Shown: positions 25,679 through 34,875, counted from the first letter of the stretch. The stretch: 64,000 nt of DNA from Mangrovimonas spongiae (GCF_003944795.1 NZ_RWBG01000001.1:186001-250000), one strand, 5' to 3'. The notes: generated by a model not told the origin, from the sequence alone. Program-made: numbers and translations.

Positions 25679-26215
25679 TTAATTTAATGTAAATTCTCTT
25701 TTTAATCTGTTTAATTTGTTGGCGATACTTGCGTTATATTGAATGTCGCCTACACGTAAAATGAAACCACCTAAAATGCTTTCATCTACAATATTTTCTA
25801 TTTGAGCGTCTTTACCTGTAAGTTCTTTTACTTTTTCTAGAACTTTACTTTCTAAGTCGCTGGTTAATGGAACCGCAGTCGTTACTTTAGCCGTTTGACT
25901 ACCTTGGTATTCTGCAAAAAGTTGGGTATAACTTTTAGCTACATCGCCTAATAAGGCAATGCGCTTGTTTTCCATTAAGGTTTCTACTAACTTTCCTGTA
26001 AGATCTTGAGTGCCTTTAAAAACTTCTGCTAAAGCAGCTTGTTTTACTGAAGAACGTACTACAGGGTTTTGAAGAAAATCGTTTAATTCTTGACTCTCTG
26101 ATATAGCTTGAGATATGGTTACCATATCTGTATTAATAGCTTCAGCAGCGTTTTGACTTTTTGCCAAATCTAATACTGCTTTTGCGTAACGTATTGCTGC
26201 TCTTGCTCCTGCCAT
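25679..26215 (-). CDS. atpH: ATP synthase F1 subunit delta
   Basis: Peripheral stalk subunit, 178 residues, joining F1 to the b subunits. The helical N-terminus (RAAIRYAKAVLDLAKSQNA) and C-terminal segment ESILGGFILRVGDIQYNASI are typical OSCP/delta features. It starts 2 nt after the atpF stop. Confidence 0.95.
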   Translation of the reverse strand: MAGARAAIRYAKAVLDLAKSQNAAEAINTDMVTISQAISESQELNDFLQNPVVRSSVKQAALAEVFKGTQDLTGKLVETLMENKRIALLGDVAKSYTQLFAEYQGSQTAKVTTAVPLTSDLESKVLEKVKELTGKDAQIENIVDESILGGFILRVGDIQYNASIANKLNRLKREFTLN

Positions 26216-26217
26216 AA

Positions 26218-26718
26218 TTAGTTTAATTTAGCGTCACCTAACATAGATTCTACCAACTCCATTTGCTTGTCTTTGCTAGATAATTCGTCTTTTACAACTT
26301 TTTCTGCAATTTCTAGAGATAGGCTTGCTACTTGACCTTTAAGCTCGGCCATAGCAGATTTTTTCTCACTTTCGATAGCTGCTTGTGCTTGCTCGATCAT
26401 TTTGTTGGCTTTAGCTTGTGCATCGCCTTCTGCATCGGCAATCATTTTTGCTTTTAGCTCTCTAGCTTCTTTAAGCATTGTTTCACGCTCGGCACGTGCT
26501 TCGTTTAAAAGCTTTTCGTTGTCTGCTTGAAGATTTTGCATTTCTAGCTTAGCATTTTCTGCTGCTTGTAATGCATCTTCAATACCGCTTTCTCTTTTCT
26601 CTACAGAATCAAGAATAGGTTTCCAAGCAAATTTTCTTAACAATAATACTAGCCCAACAAAAAGGAGTAATTGCCAAAAAAACAATCCAACCGAAAATTC
26701 ATTAATTAACTTGTCCAT
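26218..26718 (-). CDS. atpF: ATP synthase F0 subunit b
   Basis: Peripheral stalk subunit, 166 residues. One N-terminal membrane helix (about 10-26, FFWQLLLFVGLVLLLRKFAW) precedes a long charged Ala/Glu/Lys-rich helix that dimerises and ends in the delta-binding region. Only one b gene is present, so b forms a homodimer. Confidence 0.95.
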   Translation of the reverse strand: MDKLINEFSVGLFFWQLLLFVGLVLLLRKFAWKPILDSVEKRESGIEDALQAAENAKLEMQNLQADNEKLLNEARAERETMLKEARELKAKMIADAEGDAQAKANKMIEQAQAAIESEKKSAMAELKGQVASLSLEIAEKVVKDELSSKDKQMELVESMLGDAKLN

Positions 26719-26754
26719 TTATATCTAGTTATAATCTTAATTAATCTTTTTTAA

Positions 26755-26789
26755 AACAACAGCTACAACCAACCGTTATAGCTGTTGTT
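26755..26789 (-). promoter_or_regulatory. Stem-loop between atpE and atpF
   Basis: AACAACAGCTA (26755-26765) and TAGCTGTTGTT (26779-26789) form a perfect 11-bp stem with a 13-nt loop, 7 nt after the atpE stop. On the minus strand four T follow, then a run of A, a weak terminator at best. It may cause partial termination or protect the upstream atpE message, fitting the high copy number of subunit c (inference). Confidence 0.6.
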
Positions 26790-26796
26790 AATTGTT

Positions 26797-26988
26797 TTAC
26801 GCTGCAAATAAAGCAGCAAATCCAATACCTTCAATAAGTGCAGCTGCAATAAGCATAGCTGTTTGGATTTTTCCAGAAGCTTCTGGTTGGCGAGCGATAG
26901 CTTCCATAGCTTGTCCACCAATTCTACCGATACCTAAACCAGCACCGATTACAATTAAACCAGCTCCTACAATGTTTGGAATAGTCAT
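26797..26988 (-). CDS. atpE: ATP synthase F0 subunit c
   Basis: The proteolipid of the rotor ring, 63 residues, two membrane helices joined by the polar loop ARQPEAS. The ion-binding carboxylate is Glu 53 in ALIEGIGFAALFAA. I see no convincing sodium-binding signature (no Gln in helix 1 matched with Ser-Thr next to the Glu), so proton use is the simpler reading. Confidence 0.96.
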   Translation of the reverse strand: MTIPNIVGAGLIVIGAGLGIGRIGGQAMEAIARQPEASGKIQTAMLIAAALIEGIGFAALFAA

Positions 26989-27019
26989 AATATATATATT
27001 AAAAATTAAACATTCTTTT

Positions 27020-28120
27020 TTAGTGATCGTCGTGCTCTTCTACAGCTTGACCAAAATACAGTGCCGATAGCATTGTAAAGATATAAGCCTGTAGCGCTGC
27101 TACTAACAATTCTAATAAGGCTAGCGCAAAGGCTAAACCAAAGGATAGCGAACTCCCTATCCAGTTTTTAAATATGAACATTAAACCTATAATACTCATT
27201 AATACAATGTGGCCTGCTGTAATGTTAGCGTATAGACGTATTAATAATGAAAATGGTTTAATAAAAATCCCCAACAACTCGATTGGCGCTAATACAATAC
27301 GCATTAGTTTTGGCACACCTGGCATCCAGAAAATATGCCCCCAATAACTTTTGTTGGCTGTAAAATTTGTAATTAAAAACGTTAACAAAGCTAATGCAAA
27401 TGTTACCGCTATGTTGTTTGTTACGTTAACACCTAATGGTGTTAATCCTAATAAGTTGATAATCCAAATAAAGAAGAAAATGGTTAACAAGAAACTCATG
27501 TAACGTTTGTAATGTTTCTTTCCTATATTTGGAATAGCAATATCGTCACGAATATAAAGCACAATAGGCTCTAAGAAACGACCCATACCTTTTGGTAACG
27601 CACCTTTTTTGTAAGATTTTGCCATAGAACTAAACATCCAAAGCATTAATAATCCTACAATTAATATAGTAAATACGTTTTTAGTAATTGAAAAATCTAA
27701 TGGCTTTACATTTGTTGGATGGTGATGATCATCTAAATTAATATCGCCTTCGGCATTGGTTCTGTAAATCTTATTGTGGTAGCTTTTGTAGTAATTTCCA
27801 CCAGCTTCAGCAACAGCTTCGCCATGATGTAATTTTGAAGAAGAGAATACTTTTAAGCCATCATCCCATAAAATTACAGGCAATGGAAAACCTACATAAA
27901 CATGCTCTCCATTATCTTTTGTATAAGAAAATAAACTGAAATCGTGAGAATCTAAAAGGTGATGATCTATATACTCCTTGATTTCTTCCTTAACACCTTG
28001 TTCACCCTCTACACCAGGGGCAATTTCTTTTAGATGCATATCTTCTTGAGCCAATACACTAAGCGGTAAAAAAGCTATTAAAAAAAAGAATAGCAAACTA
28101 ACAACTGGTTTTCTTTGCAT
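27020..28120 (-). CDS. atpB: ATP synthase F0 subunit a, with long N-terminal domain
   Basis: The stator proton-channel subunit, 366 residues from the ATG at 28120. The core has five to six membrane helices with the key Arg in LLIRLYANITAGHIVL. Unlike E. coli subunit a it starts with a signal peptide (MQRKPVVSLLFFFLIAFLPL, ending VLAQ) and an exported domain of about 120 residues containing His clusters (DDHHHPTN); this extension is common in Bacteroidota. The TTG at 28156 is rejected as start because it is part of the promoter element at 28154-28161. Confidence 0.95.
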   Translation of the reverse strand: MQRKPVVSLLFFFLIAFLPLSVLAQEDMHLKEIAPGVEGEQGVKEEIKEYIDHHLLDSHDFSLFSYTKDNGEHVYVGFPLPVILWDDGLKVFSSSKLHHGEAVAEAGGNYYKSYHNKIYRTNAEGDINLDDHHHPTNVKPLDFSITKNVFTILIVGLLMLWMFSSMAKSYKKGALPKGMGRFLEPIVLYIRDDIAIPNIGKKHYKRYMSFLLTIFFFIWIINLLGLTPLGVNVTNNIAVTFALALLTFLITNFTANKSYWGHIFWMPGVPKLMRIVLAPIELLGIFIKPFSLLIRLYANITAGHIVLMSIIGLMFIFKNWIGSSLSFGLAFALALLELLVAALQAYIFTMLSALYFGQAVEEHDDH

Positions 28121-28153
28121 GTTAAATGAAAATTGTATCCTTAAAAATCGGTG

Positions 28154-28181
28154 CAAAGGTATGCTTTTCTCTTAAAATCAA
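28154..28181 (-). promoter_or_regulatory. Promoter in front of atpB
   Basis: TACCTTTG on the minus strand (28161-28154) is an exact TAnnTTTG match; TTG at 28181-28179 lies 17 nt upstream, slightly short of the usual spacing. It gives atpBEFHAG a start point independent of bactofilin and the small membrane genes. Confidence 0.5.
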
Positions 28182-28234
28182 AAAACAAAAATTCACATTA
28201 TTTTTTTAAGCTGTTTCCCCTATTTAAAATTTGG

Positions 28235-28624
28235 CTAATCTAAACTGTTCAAGAGTTTTATTCCGCCTAAAGTTTCTGTGAATAAACATATTGCGTAGGG
28301 CACAAAAAATGAGGTAAATTCTAAATTAGAAATATCGCCATCTGCTCTAAACGACGGGTAAAAAAAAATGAAGAAACAAGTAAATTTTAAAAAGCTACCC
28401 GCCATAAATAAAAACCCTAATTGATGCTTAAATTTATGTTTAAAAAAGTATAGCGCGAGTAAAATACTTATAGCTAATATGGTGTTTATAATATATGACA
28501 ACACGATTTTGTTATTATAAACAGGCAACTCCAACTGTTTTAAAACGTATGTATGTATAAAAAAAGCAATTACAGCCGTAATTGCAATTATAAAAATGTA
28601 TTTAAGTAATTGTAAGTTATTCAT
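28235..28624 (-). CDS. Small membrane protein of the ATP synthase cluster (DUF6168-like)
   Basis: A 129-residue protein with four predicted membrane helices. It overlaps the AtpZ-like gene by 8 nt and lies directly before atpB, the place where other bacteria carry atpI. It is probably the flavobacterial AtpI counterpart (DUF6168-like), helping c-ring assembly or ion supply. The family name is from memory, the role is inference. Confidence 0.65.
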   Translation of the reverse strand: MNNLQLLKYIFIIAITAVIAFFIHTYVLKQLELPVYNNKIVLSYIINTILAISILLALYFFKHKFKHQLGFLFMAGSFLKFTCFFIFFYPSFRADGDISNLEFTSFFVPYAICLFTETLGGIKLLNSLD

Positions 28625-28838
28625 TTAACTTGTTAACTTGCTTTAAAACAACATATAATGATACTGCTACCCCAAGTAATGTGCAAATAATTAAGAACAG
28701 CTTGCCTTGTGTAAATTTAGTGTCTAGCCATTTACCTAATAACACAAATAGGTAAATTGTTACACCCATTTGAATAGCTATTCCAGATAAGGTTGCTAAG
28801 TTTTTAAGCTGATTGTTCTTGTTTGGTTTTTTTCCCAC
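28617..28838 (-). CDS. AtpZ/AtpI-family protein
   Basis: A 73-residue protein with two membrane helices and a short loop, matching the AtpZ/AtpI accessory family (AIQMGVTIYLFVLLGKWLDT). In other bacteria these proteins accompany F-type ATP synthases and may help assemble the c ring or import magnesium. Its start lies 35 nt inside the bactofilin gene, so it is read in a different frame over the bactofilin C-terminus. Confidence 0.8.
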   Translation of the reverse strand: MGKKPNKNNQLKNLATLSGIAIQMGVTIYLFVLLGKWLDTKFTQGKLFLIICTLLGVAVSLYVVLKQVNKLNE

Positions 28839-29217
28839 CTTGGTTAAATTCCTTTACAGCACCTTTCATAGCGCATGTTACATTAAACGTGGCACCAGGT
28901 TCTACAGCTAATTTACCAACGACAACTTCACCTTCTACAAAAGCCGATGTTTTTAACGTTAACGTTCCTTCTAGCGATAGTTTTCCTGAAAATTTTCCTT
29001 CAAAATGCGCATCGGTTCCTTCAAGTGTTCCTTTTACAAATCCTGTTTTTCCCACAACAACTTTTCCTGGGGTTTTTACATTTCCTTCAATAGTACCATC
29101 TATTCGTAAATCGCCTTCACTTACAAAATCGCCTATCAGTTTTGTGCCTTTGGCTATAATGTTTTGGCTTGATGTTGTTGATTGACCGTTTTTATCTTTT
29201 TGCTTTTCAGAAAACAT
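28804..29217 (-). CDS. Bactofilin (polymer-forming cytoskeletal protein)
   Basis: A 137-residue bactofilin with the central right-handed beta-helix of repeated glycine turns (DLRIDGTIEGNVKTPGKVVV onwards, about 37-118) and short unstructured ends. Bactofilins form filaments that organise cell shape and wall enzymes. The gene overlaps the AtpZ-like gene by 35 nt and follows sprE by 12 nt, so gliding, cytoskeleton and ATP synthase genes form one co-directional run. Confidence 0.9.
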   Translation of the reverse strand: MFSEKQKDKNGQSTTSSQNIIAKGTKLIGDFVSEGDLRIDGTIEGNVKTPGKVVVGKTGFVKGTLEGTDAHFEGKFSGKLSLEGTLTLKTSAFVEGEVVVGKLAVEPGATFNVTCAMKGAVKEFNQGGKKTKQEQSA

Positions 29218-29229
29218 GGTTAAGTTTTT

Positions 29230-31812
29230 TTAATTATTATTTATTTGGAGCTCTAAATAGGTTTCTAAATTTTTATGAATTTGAATCGTTCTATAGTTTG
29301 TTGAAGAGACAATAAAATATTGATGTATAATTTTATTCTCTTTTTTCTCTTGTAATGATAAGGCATAGCCATTGGCACCATCAAAACTAGTTAGACCATG
29401 AATAACAACAAATTTAGTGTTGCTATTATAAAGATCTGCCGAAGTTTTTAAATTAAACACCTTAACATCTTTTATTTGTTCGTCTAAAGCTGTTTTAAAG
29501 TTTGAAATAACGTCGTCTTTAGGGTTGTTAAAATAATAAACCACTTTAAAACTATTCTCGTCTTCTGCTTCTGTAAATGTATCGTCTTTAAGTGCTGGCA
29601 ACACTTGGTCTACAATATTTTGCGCTTCTATTCCTTCGGGTGTGTTAGCATAATTTAATGCCACATAGTTAATTGCTTTTGAGTATTCTTGAAAGCCTTT
29701 CAACCTACCTATAGCTAAAGCTTTTAGCAATTCGAACTTTGGCACCATAGGATCGCCTTGAAACATGGTAATTTTATCGTCGCATTCATCAATTATAAAT
29801 TGATAGTTTTGACTACTTAATTCTTTATACAAATTTTGATAAATACTTTCTGGGCTATTTTCATCATTTAAATTTGCTTGTTCAGGGTTTAGAAGAATTT
29901 TAGCATAGCGCGATTCTGGGTAATTAGTAATGATATCGTTTTTAGCTATAGATGCCTCGTCTTGCTGGTTTAAAACCTCGTATATTTTATATAGGTTATA
30001 TTTTGAAGGTAAGATTAACTTCTCCTCTGGATGATTATCTAAAAGGCTTAAAAATTTGTCTTTTGATAATTGATATTCTTTAAACTTCTCTTTATAAATA
30101 ACACCTAGTTGGTAATATGCAAAGTTTCGTTCTTTAGCAATGCTGTCTATTACCTTATCATCTTGAGGTAATTGCTCGATGTAGTAATTAGGATCGAAAG
30201 TTTCCGAATCTGTATCTGCTGTTGCTAATTGGGCTAAATTTGTATTATTGTTTTTGGTAGATCTTTTAGAGGACCAACGCCAATCGTCTTCTAAAGGGCG
30301 ATCGCCCCAAATTCTAACAAACTCATTTTTCCCGTAAGCTACAGTAGTTGAGTTATAAAAATAAAAACTGGATTCTTTACCAGAAGGCGTAATACCTCTT
30401 GATGATTTTCCTTTAATATCATTATTTACAGTAGCTAAGCCTTGTCGTCTTTCAGCGTTTTCTTGCTTTTCTTTTGCTTCTTCGGCTTGTGTTTTAAGCT
30501 TGGCTGTATAGGCTTCAAAATATGCTAACCTTTCATCGTCGCTCATAGCAACCAATGTTAAAACACTATCTGTAGCTTTTGCAACATCTTCGTAATAAAT
30601 AACATCTTCTAAGTTATCTCTTTTACGCTTTATAATTCGATAGGGCTTTTTATTTTTTTCCATGTTTAGCATGGTACTATCATAATAAGCACCTGCTATT
30701 TTATAATTGGCATGATCAAACTCGTAATCTCCTAAAATTTCATAATTTCTTGCTTTAAGCTTTTTATCTCTGGAGTTGGTTCTTAACGATTTATTATAAT
30801 TGGCTAATGCTAGCGAATCTGATCCATTAATCATATGGTATTCGCCAATTTGATGATAAATTTTATCTAGAAATGGTCTGTTCTCTCTATTTTTTTCTAA
30901 GTCTGTTAGTAGTTCTAAAAACTCTAATTTATTACCATCGTCATAATTAAAGTTTTTTGCTTTTTGAATATGAGCATTAATAAGATAAACACGTGGTGTT
31001 CGTCTATTTAACTCTATAATTTTATCAAACGTATAGTTAGCGCTGTCTTTTTTACCTAATTCATTATATAATTGCCCTTGTATAAAACGGTATCTACCTC
31101 GCTCGTCATGACTTTTGGTGTTTTGAGCAGCTATTTCTAATTGTGTTATGGCGCTATCTAAAGATTTTGTATTAATGTAAGCTTGTGCTAACATAGATGT
31201 TGCATCGGCTAAATCTTGTCCTTCTATGGCGTCTGCTTCTTCTAAAAGTTCTTTTAAATTTTCTATGGCTAGCTCCTCATTTTCTAAACGGATATTTGTT
31301 TTTTCACGCCATACTTTGGCTTGGTTAATTTTATCGCTTGAAGGGTATCTGTAAAGAATGTAATTAAACGCTTCTAATGCTGGAATAAAGCGTTGATCGA
31401 AATATCGCGCTTTGCCTAATAATAAATAAGCTTCGTCTATTTGCGGATTTTTTTCTTTTCCATTAATATTCATACCGTGCATTTGTACGGCTTTGATGGC
31501 TTTTTCTTCGGCTCTTGAGAAATTTTCGTTTTTATTTTGACCTGGAAGCATCACTTCTTCCATAATCTGCATACGTTCTATAGGGAGAATTTCCCAATAG
31601 TCGTCTTCGTAACTCTCGTTTAACGATTGGCGACCTTGCTCTAACGCATTATACCCATTAAAAAGGGTGTTAAATTCTGCTGTGACAGCATGATAATTTC
31701 GACTTAAAAAACGATCTTTTTTTCGTGAACAAGAACTCACGACTAACATGATGCTAAACAGAACTACTATAAGTCTAAAAGATGTTTTCAACGTTGGTTG
31801 TATTTGGTTCAT
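29230..31812 (-). CDS. sprE: Type IX secretion / gliding TPR lipoprotein SprE (PorW)
   Basis: An 860-residue lipoprotein (IMLVVSSCSRKK, Cys 28) with many TPR-like helices over residues about 40-400, an acidic and Gln/Glu-rich middle, and the sequence FYFYNSTTVAYGKNEFVRIW shared with SprE/PorW proteins. SprE in F. johnsoniae and PorW in Porphyromonas gingivalis are needed for type IX secretion, and SprE for gliding. Together with gldH at 3032 it points to a gliding, T9SS-bearing cell; the core gldKLMN genes are not in the window. Confidence 0.88.
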   Translation of the reverse strand: MNQIQPTLKTSFRLIVVLFSIMLVVSSCSRKKDRFLSRNYHAVTAEFNTLFNGYNALEQGRQSLNESYEDDYWEILPIERMQIMEEVMLPGQNKNENFSRAEEKAIKAVQMHGMNINGKEKNPQIDEAYLLLGKARYFDQRFIPALEAFNYILYRYPSSDKINQAKVWREKTNIRLENEELAIENLKELLEEADAIEGQDLADATSMLAQAYINTKSLDSAITQLEIAAQNTKSHDERGRYRFIQGQLYNELGKKDSANYTFDKIIELNRRTPRVYLINAHIQKAKNFNYDDGNKLEFLELLTDLEKNRENRPFLDKIYHQIGEYHMINGSDSLALANYNKSLRTNSRDKKLKARNYEILGDYEFDHANYKIAGAYYDSTMLNMEKNKKPYRIIKRKRDNLEDVIYYEDVAKATDSVLTLVAMSDDERLAYFEAYTAKLKTQAEEAKEKQENAERRQGLATVNNDIKGKSSRGITPSGKESSFYFYNSTTVAYGKNEFVRIWGDRPLEDDWRWSSKRSTKNNNTNLAQLATADTDSETFDPNYYIEQLPQDDKVIDSIAKERNFAYYQLGVIYKEKFKEYQLSKDKFLSLLDNHPEEKLILPSKYNLYKIYEVLNQQDEASIAKNDIITNYPESRYAKILLNPEQANLNDENSPESIYQNLYKELSSQNYQFIIDECDDKITMFQGDPMVPKFELLKALAIGRLKGFQEYSKAINYVALNYANTPEGIEAQNIVDQVLPALKDDTFTEAEDENSFKVVYYFNNPKDDVISNFKTALDEQIKDVKVFNLKTSADLYNSNTKFVVIHGLTSFDGANGYALSLQEKKENKIIHQYFIVSSTNYRTIQIHKNLETYLELQINNN

Positions 31813-31824
31813 ACATAACTAAAA

Positions 31825-31851
31825 ACAGCTACATATATTATGTGTAGCTGT
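31825..31851 (-). terminator. Terminator of the PadR-ABC operon
   Basis: ACAGCTACA (31825-31833) and TGTAGCTGT (31843-31851) form a strong stem followed on the minus strand by five T. It lies between the ABC ATPase stop and the sprE start. Confidence 0.8.
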
Positions 31852-31895
31852 AAAAATAAGCATCTTTTTGGATTAAGCTAAAAAAAGGGCGGTTT

Positions 31896-32603
31896 TTAAA
31901 CCACTTCCGAACCAGAGAAATGCGCTTCCAATTCTTTCAAAGTAGCTTCACTAGTAGTAATATCTTTAATAACTTCGCCTTTTTCCAAGACTACAATACG
32001 TTCGCAAACTTCGGTAACGTGCATTAAATCGTGACTGGAAACAAGCACAGTTACACCTTTAGTTTCAGCCAAATCTTTTATAAGACCTTTTAAACGAATT
32101 TGCGTTGTAGGATCGAGATTGGCAAAGGGTTCGTCCAAAATCACTACTTCTGGATTTCCTATTAATGCCGCTACAATACCTGCTTTCTTTTGATTTCCTT
32201 TACTTAAATCGCGTAAATATTTTTTCTGATTTAAAATTTCACCGTTGAAGAGTTCTTCAAACTGTGTTAAAAAGGTATCGACATCGGCTTTGTTTTGTCC
32301 TCGTAACTCGCCAATAAAGTAGAAATACTCTTCTGGAGTAAGATACCCTATTAAAAAGCTTTCATCGATAAAAGCAGATGTAAACGGTTTCCAGTCTTCG
32401 CTTTCGTTAACTTTTATATTGCTGTTTTTTACGTAACCTGTTGTAGGTTTTATTAAATCCAACAACAAGCTAAAATACGTGGTTTTTCCAGCACCATTGT
32501 TGCCCACCAAACCAAAACTTTGGCCTTTTGGAATATCTAAGTGTTCTATATTTAATACGGTTTTGCTACCGTAGGTTTTTGAAAGATTAGAAGTTGCAAT
32601 CAT
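31896..32603 (-). CDS. ABC transporter ATP-binding protein
   Basis: A 235-residue ATPase with Walker A GNNGAGKTT (34-42), the signature region LSKGNQKK, Walker B VVILDEPFANLDP and the switch His in LVSSHDLMH. It resembles the ATPases of bacterial ABC-2-type exporters. It follows its permease by 11 nt. The substrate is unknown. Confidence 0.92.
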   Translation of the reverse strand: MIATSNLSKTYGSKTVLNIEHLDIPKGQSFGLVGNNGAGKTTYFSLLLDLIKPTTGYVKNSNIKVNESEDWKPFTSAFIDESFLIGYLTPEEYFYFIGELRGQNKADVDTFLTQFEELFNGEILNQKKYLRDLSKGNQKKAGIVAALIGNPEVVILDEPFANLDPTTQIRLKGLIKDLAETKGVTVLVSSHDLMHVTEVCERIVVLEKGEVIKDITTSEATLKELEAHFSGSEVV

Positions 32604-32614
32604 AAGTTTACATT

Positions 32615-34096
32615 TTAAGAATCTTGACTAAAAGCGTCAATCATTTTATATTTTGAAGCCAGATATTTACCGACTATAGTTTTCATTAATTTTTGGTGAA
32701 ATACAATACCTACAACCCCTATTAAAGCCAAAGCTAAACATGCCATTTCAAAATTAGCCAACCAAGACACCACGCCAAAAATAGCTAACGGAACTACCAT
32801 AAGCGGAATACCAATTAGCCATTGCACAGCCCCTGTTCCTTGATAATTAAATGCCGCACGTTGATTAAGGTCTATTTTCTTTCTGTTAAAAGAGCCGCCC
32901 CATAATATCACGTGTGTGTTAATACCAATGTTGTAAATAGCTGCTGCTAAATGTGCTAAAAGAATATTCCAACCAAAATACACATAAGGAATACTCAACA
33001 CAAACATTACGACTACACTAAAGGCCATTAAGTTGAATTTTGACTTTAAATATTGTTTGTACTGAATGTTTTGGCTCATCAACATTTTGTAATATCCGCT
33101 ATCCCAAGCGGGCACAAATTGCCCAAAATTGATAAGGAAAATACCCGTGACAAAAATGCCTACAAAACCATACATAAAAGGTTTATCGGCGTAAATAGGA
33201 TTGGGGTAAAAAAACAAGCCATACAACAACCCAATAACTAAAATAAACACTGATGAACGTGGGCGTTTGTTACGCCAAATTAATCGTAAATCCAATTGCA
33301 TAAACGGAGCTGAATCACCAAACTTTCTGGTCCATTCCAGATTGGAAGAATTAACTTCTTTTACATTCGATTTTAAAGAACTATCCAAGAACAGTTTTTG
33401 GCGAAGCATTTTAAAATTCATTATATACAACCCAATTAATACCAAAATTGGAATGCCAATTAATAAGGGATTGTTGTAAATACCATTTATCCCGCTTGAC
33501 ACTAAATCGGTAAACGAAATAATATTGAAGTAATTCAAGGCAAACAATCCGCCAGCCAATACGATAACGGGAAGAAAGGATAATTCGGTTTCAGACGAAA
33601 AGCTTTCCAGAATAAAATTCAGAAAATTAATAATAAGCGTAATACACAATAAGGTGAGTATCCAAACCAATACCGAAACCGTTGGGTAATCGTTAATAAG
33701 CAACATCACACCAAACGGAATAATTGCAAACATTGGTAAGAAGTTAAAAAATGACAACGCCGATTTCCCCAAGACATAGTTAACCACCTTGCTACGTTTT
33801 ACAGGTAAGGTTAGCAAAGGTTTTACACTCATTACGGGCAACTTCTGAAAGAAAAACCGCATCAACACATCGGCAATAATCCAGTAAAACAGATAGCTAT
33901 TTACAATAATTAGTGGGTCTTGATCTGGAAACTGATCTTTCAACAAAGGATATAAGGCCACACCCAAAGCCAAAAACATCACAACAAAATACAGAGCAAA
34001 AAATACCAAAAGAATATTGAGCGCCATACTTTTTTGCCAATACGATGACCTAAAATATTGTTTCCATTCGAGGTTGAGAAAGTGCTTTAATGTCAT
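32615..34096 (-). CDS. ABC transporter permease, DUF5687 family
   Basis: A 493-residue inner-membrane protein with about 12 helices in clusters, a layout found in DUF5687 permeases of Bacteroidota. It starts MTLKHFLNLEWKQYFRSSYW; the text between helix groups contains LRLIWRNKRPRSS. It pairs with the ATPase downstream. The operon is headed by a PadR repressor, a layout often seen with drug or peptide exporters; the actual cargo is not known. Confidence 0.8.
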   Translation of the reverse strand: MTLKHFLNLEWKQYFRSSYWQKSMALNILLVFFALYFVVMFLALGVALYPLLKDQFPDQDPLIIVNSYLFYWIIADVLMRFFFQKLPVMSVKPLLTLPVKRSKVVNYVLGKSALSFFNFLPMFAIIPFGVMLLINDYPTVSVLVWILTLLCITLIINFLNFILESFSSETELSFLPVIVLAGGLFALNYFNIISFTDLVSSGINGIYNNPLLIGIPILVLIGLYIMNFKMLRQKLFLDSSLKSNVKEVNSSNLEWTRKFGDSAPFMQLDLRLIWRNKRPRSSVFILVIGLLYGLFFYPNPIYADKPFMYGFVGIFVTGIFLINFGQFVPAWDSGYYKMLMSQNIQYKQYLKSKFNLMAFSVVVMFVLSIPYVYFGWNILLAHLAAAIYNIGINTHVILWGGSFNRKKIDLNQRAAFNYQGTGAVQWLIGIPLMVVPLAIFGVVSWLANFEMACLALALIGVVGIVFHQKLMKTIVGKYLASKYKMIDAFSQDS

Positions 34097-34142
34097 TTTT
34101 TAAGGATGGTTTATTGCATTAGTACACATTTGTAATGATTTG

Positions 34143-34832
34143 TTACATATTGTACTCTGGATAAGTTTCTTTTAAGTGTATTTGTGCGTTTTTAGGGATG
34201 ATTATTGCTGTAATATAAATGTAAATAATAGCCAAAGTGATTAAAATAGCATATAATGCCGACCAAATCATAGAATAGCTTAAAGTATCAAAAGCTTTTG
34301 AAATATTGATTAGTTGTGGTGCATAAATAGTTCCCCACCAAATGACATTCGAAAATATAATTTGTTCAAACAACCATACTTTTTTGTTTTCTTTTTTATC
34401 GCGTTTTCTCTTAAGAGCAAAATGAACACCAACTACAAGGTAAAAAACAAAGAATACTATAAAGGAAACTCCCAAAATAATCCCGCCTAGCTCTGTTCTA
34501 AATAGCGTATAAAACCCAAGCAACAAGCTGATGGTCAACAAAACTTGCGGTAACCTAAACCAATCTTTTGCATAGCTTAATAGCAGCTTAAAATACTTTT
34601 TGTGCATGGCTTTTTCTCGGGCTTCCACCACATCCATAAAACCAAATACGCCAAATTTCTTAAAGGCTTTATCCCGGGCTTCTTCAAAACTTATATGCGG
34701 ATTTTCATCCCAAATGGCTTCAATATCGTTTGCCATATGGTCTACCAATTCGGTTTGTAAATCGTAATATTCCACATAGTGTTGCCTAGTGAATTTGTAT
34801 AACTGTTCGATATGTTGCTCGGTAATGGTCAC
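34143..34832 (-). CDS. PadR-associated membrane protein
   Basis: A 229-residue protein with a soluble N-terminal helical domain (about 1-75, with YDLQTELVDHMANDIEAIWD) and four to five membrane helices after about residue 90. The N-terminal domain resembles the short helical (HAAS-like) domains that accompany PadR regulators and can bind or inhibit them. It lies 43 nt after padR and 46 nt before the permease. Function is inferred from position only. Confidence 0.65.
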   Translation of the reverse strand: MTITEQHIEQLYKFTRQHYVEYYDLQTELVDHMANDIEAIWDENPHISFEEARDKAFKKFGVFGFMDVVEAREKAMHKKYFKLLLSYAKDWFRLPQVLLTISLLLGFYTLFRTELGGIILGVSFIVFFVFYLVVGVHFALKRKRDKKENKKVWLFEQIIFSNVIWWGTIYAPQLINISKAFDTLSYSMIWSALYAILITLAIIYIYITAIIIPKNAQIHLKETYPEYNM

Positions 34833-34875
34833 GATACGTTTTGGTATTTGTTTTTGTAATAAATGATGTGGCTTC

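Noticed and set aside
28121-28156. Longer AtpB starting at TTG 28156
   Set aside because: That TTG is the end of an exact TACCTTTG promoter element; the ATG at 28120 starts a good signal peptide.
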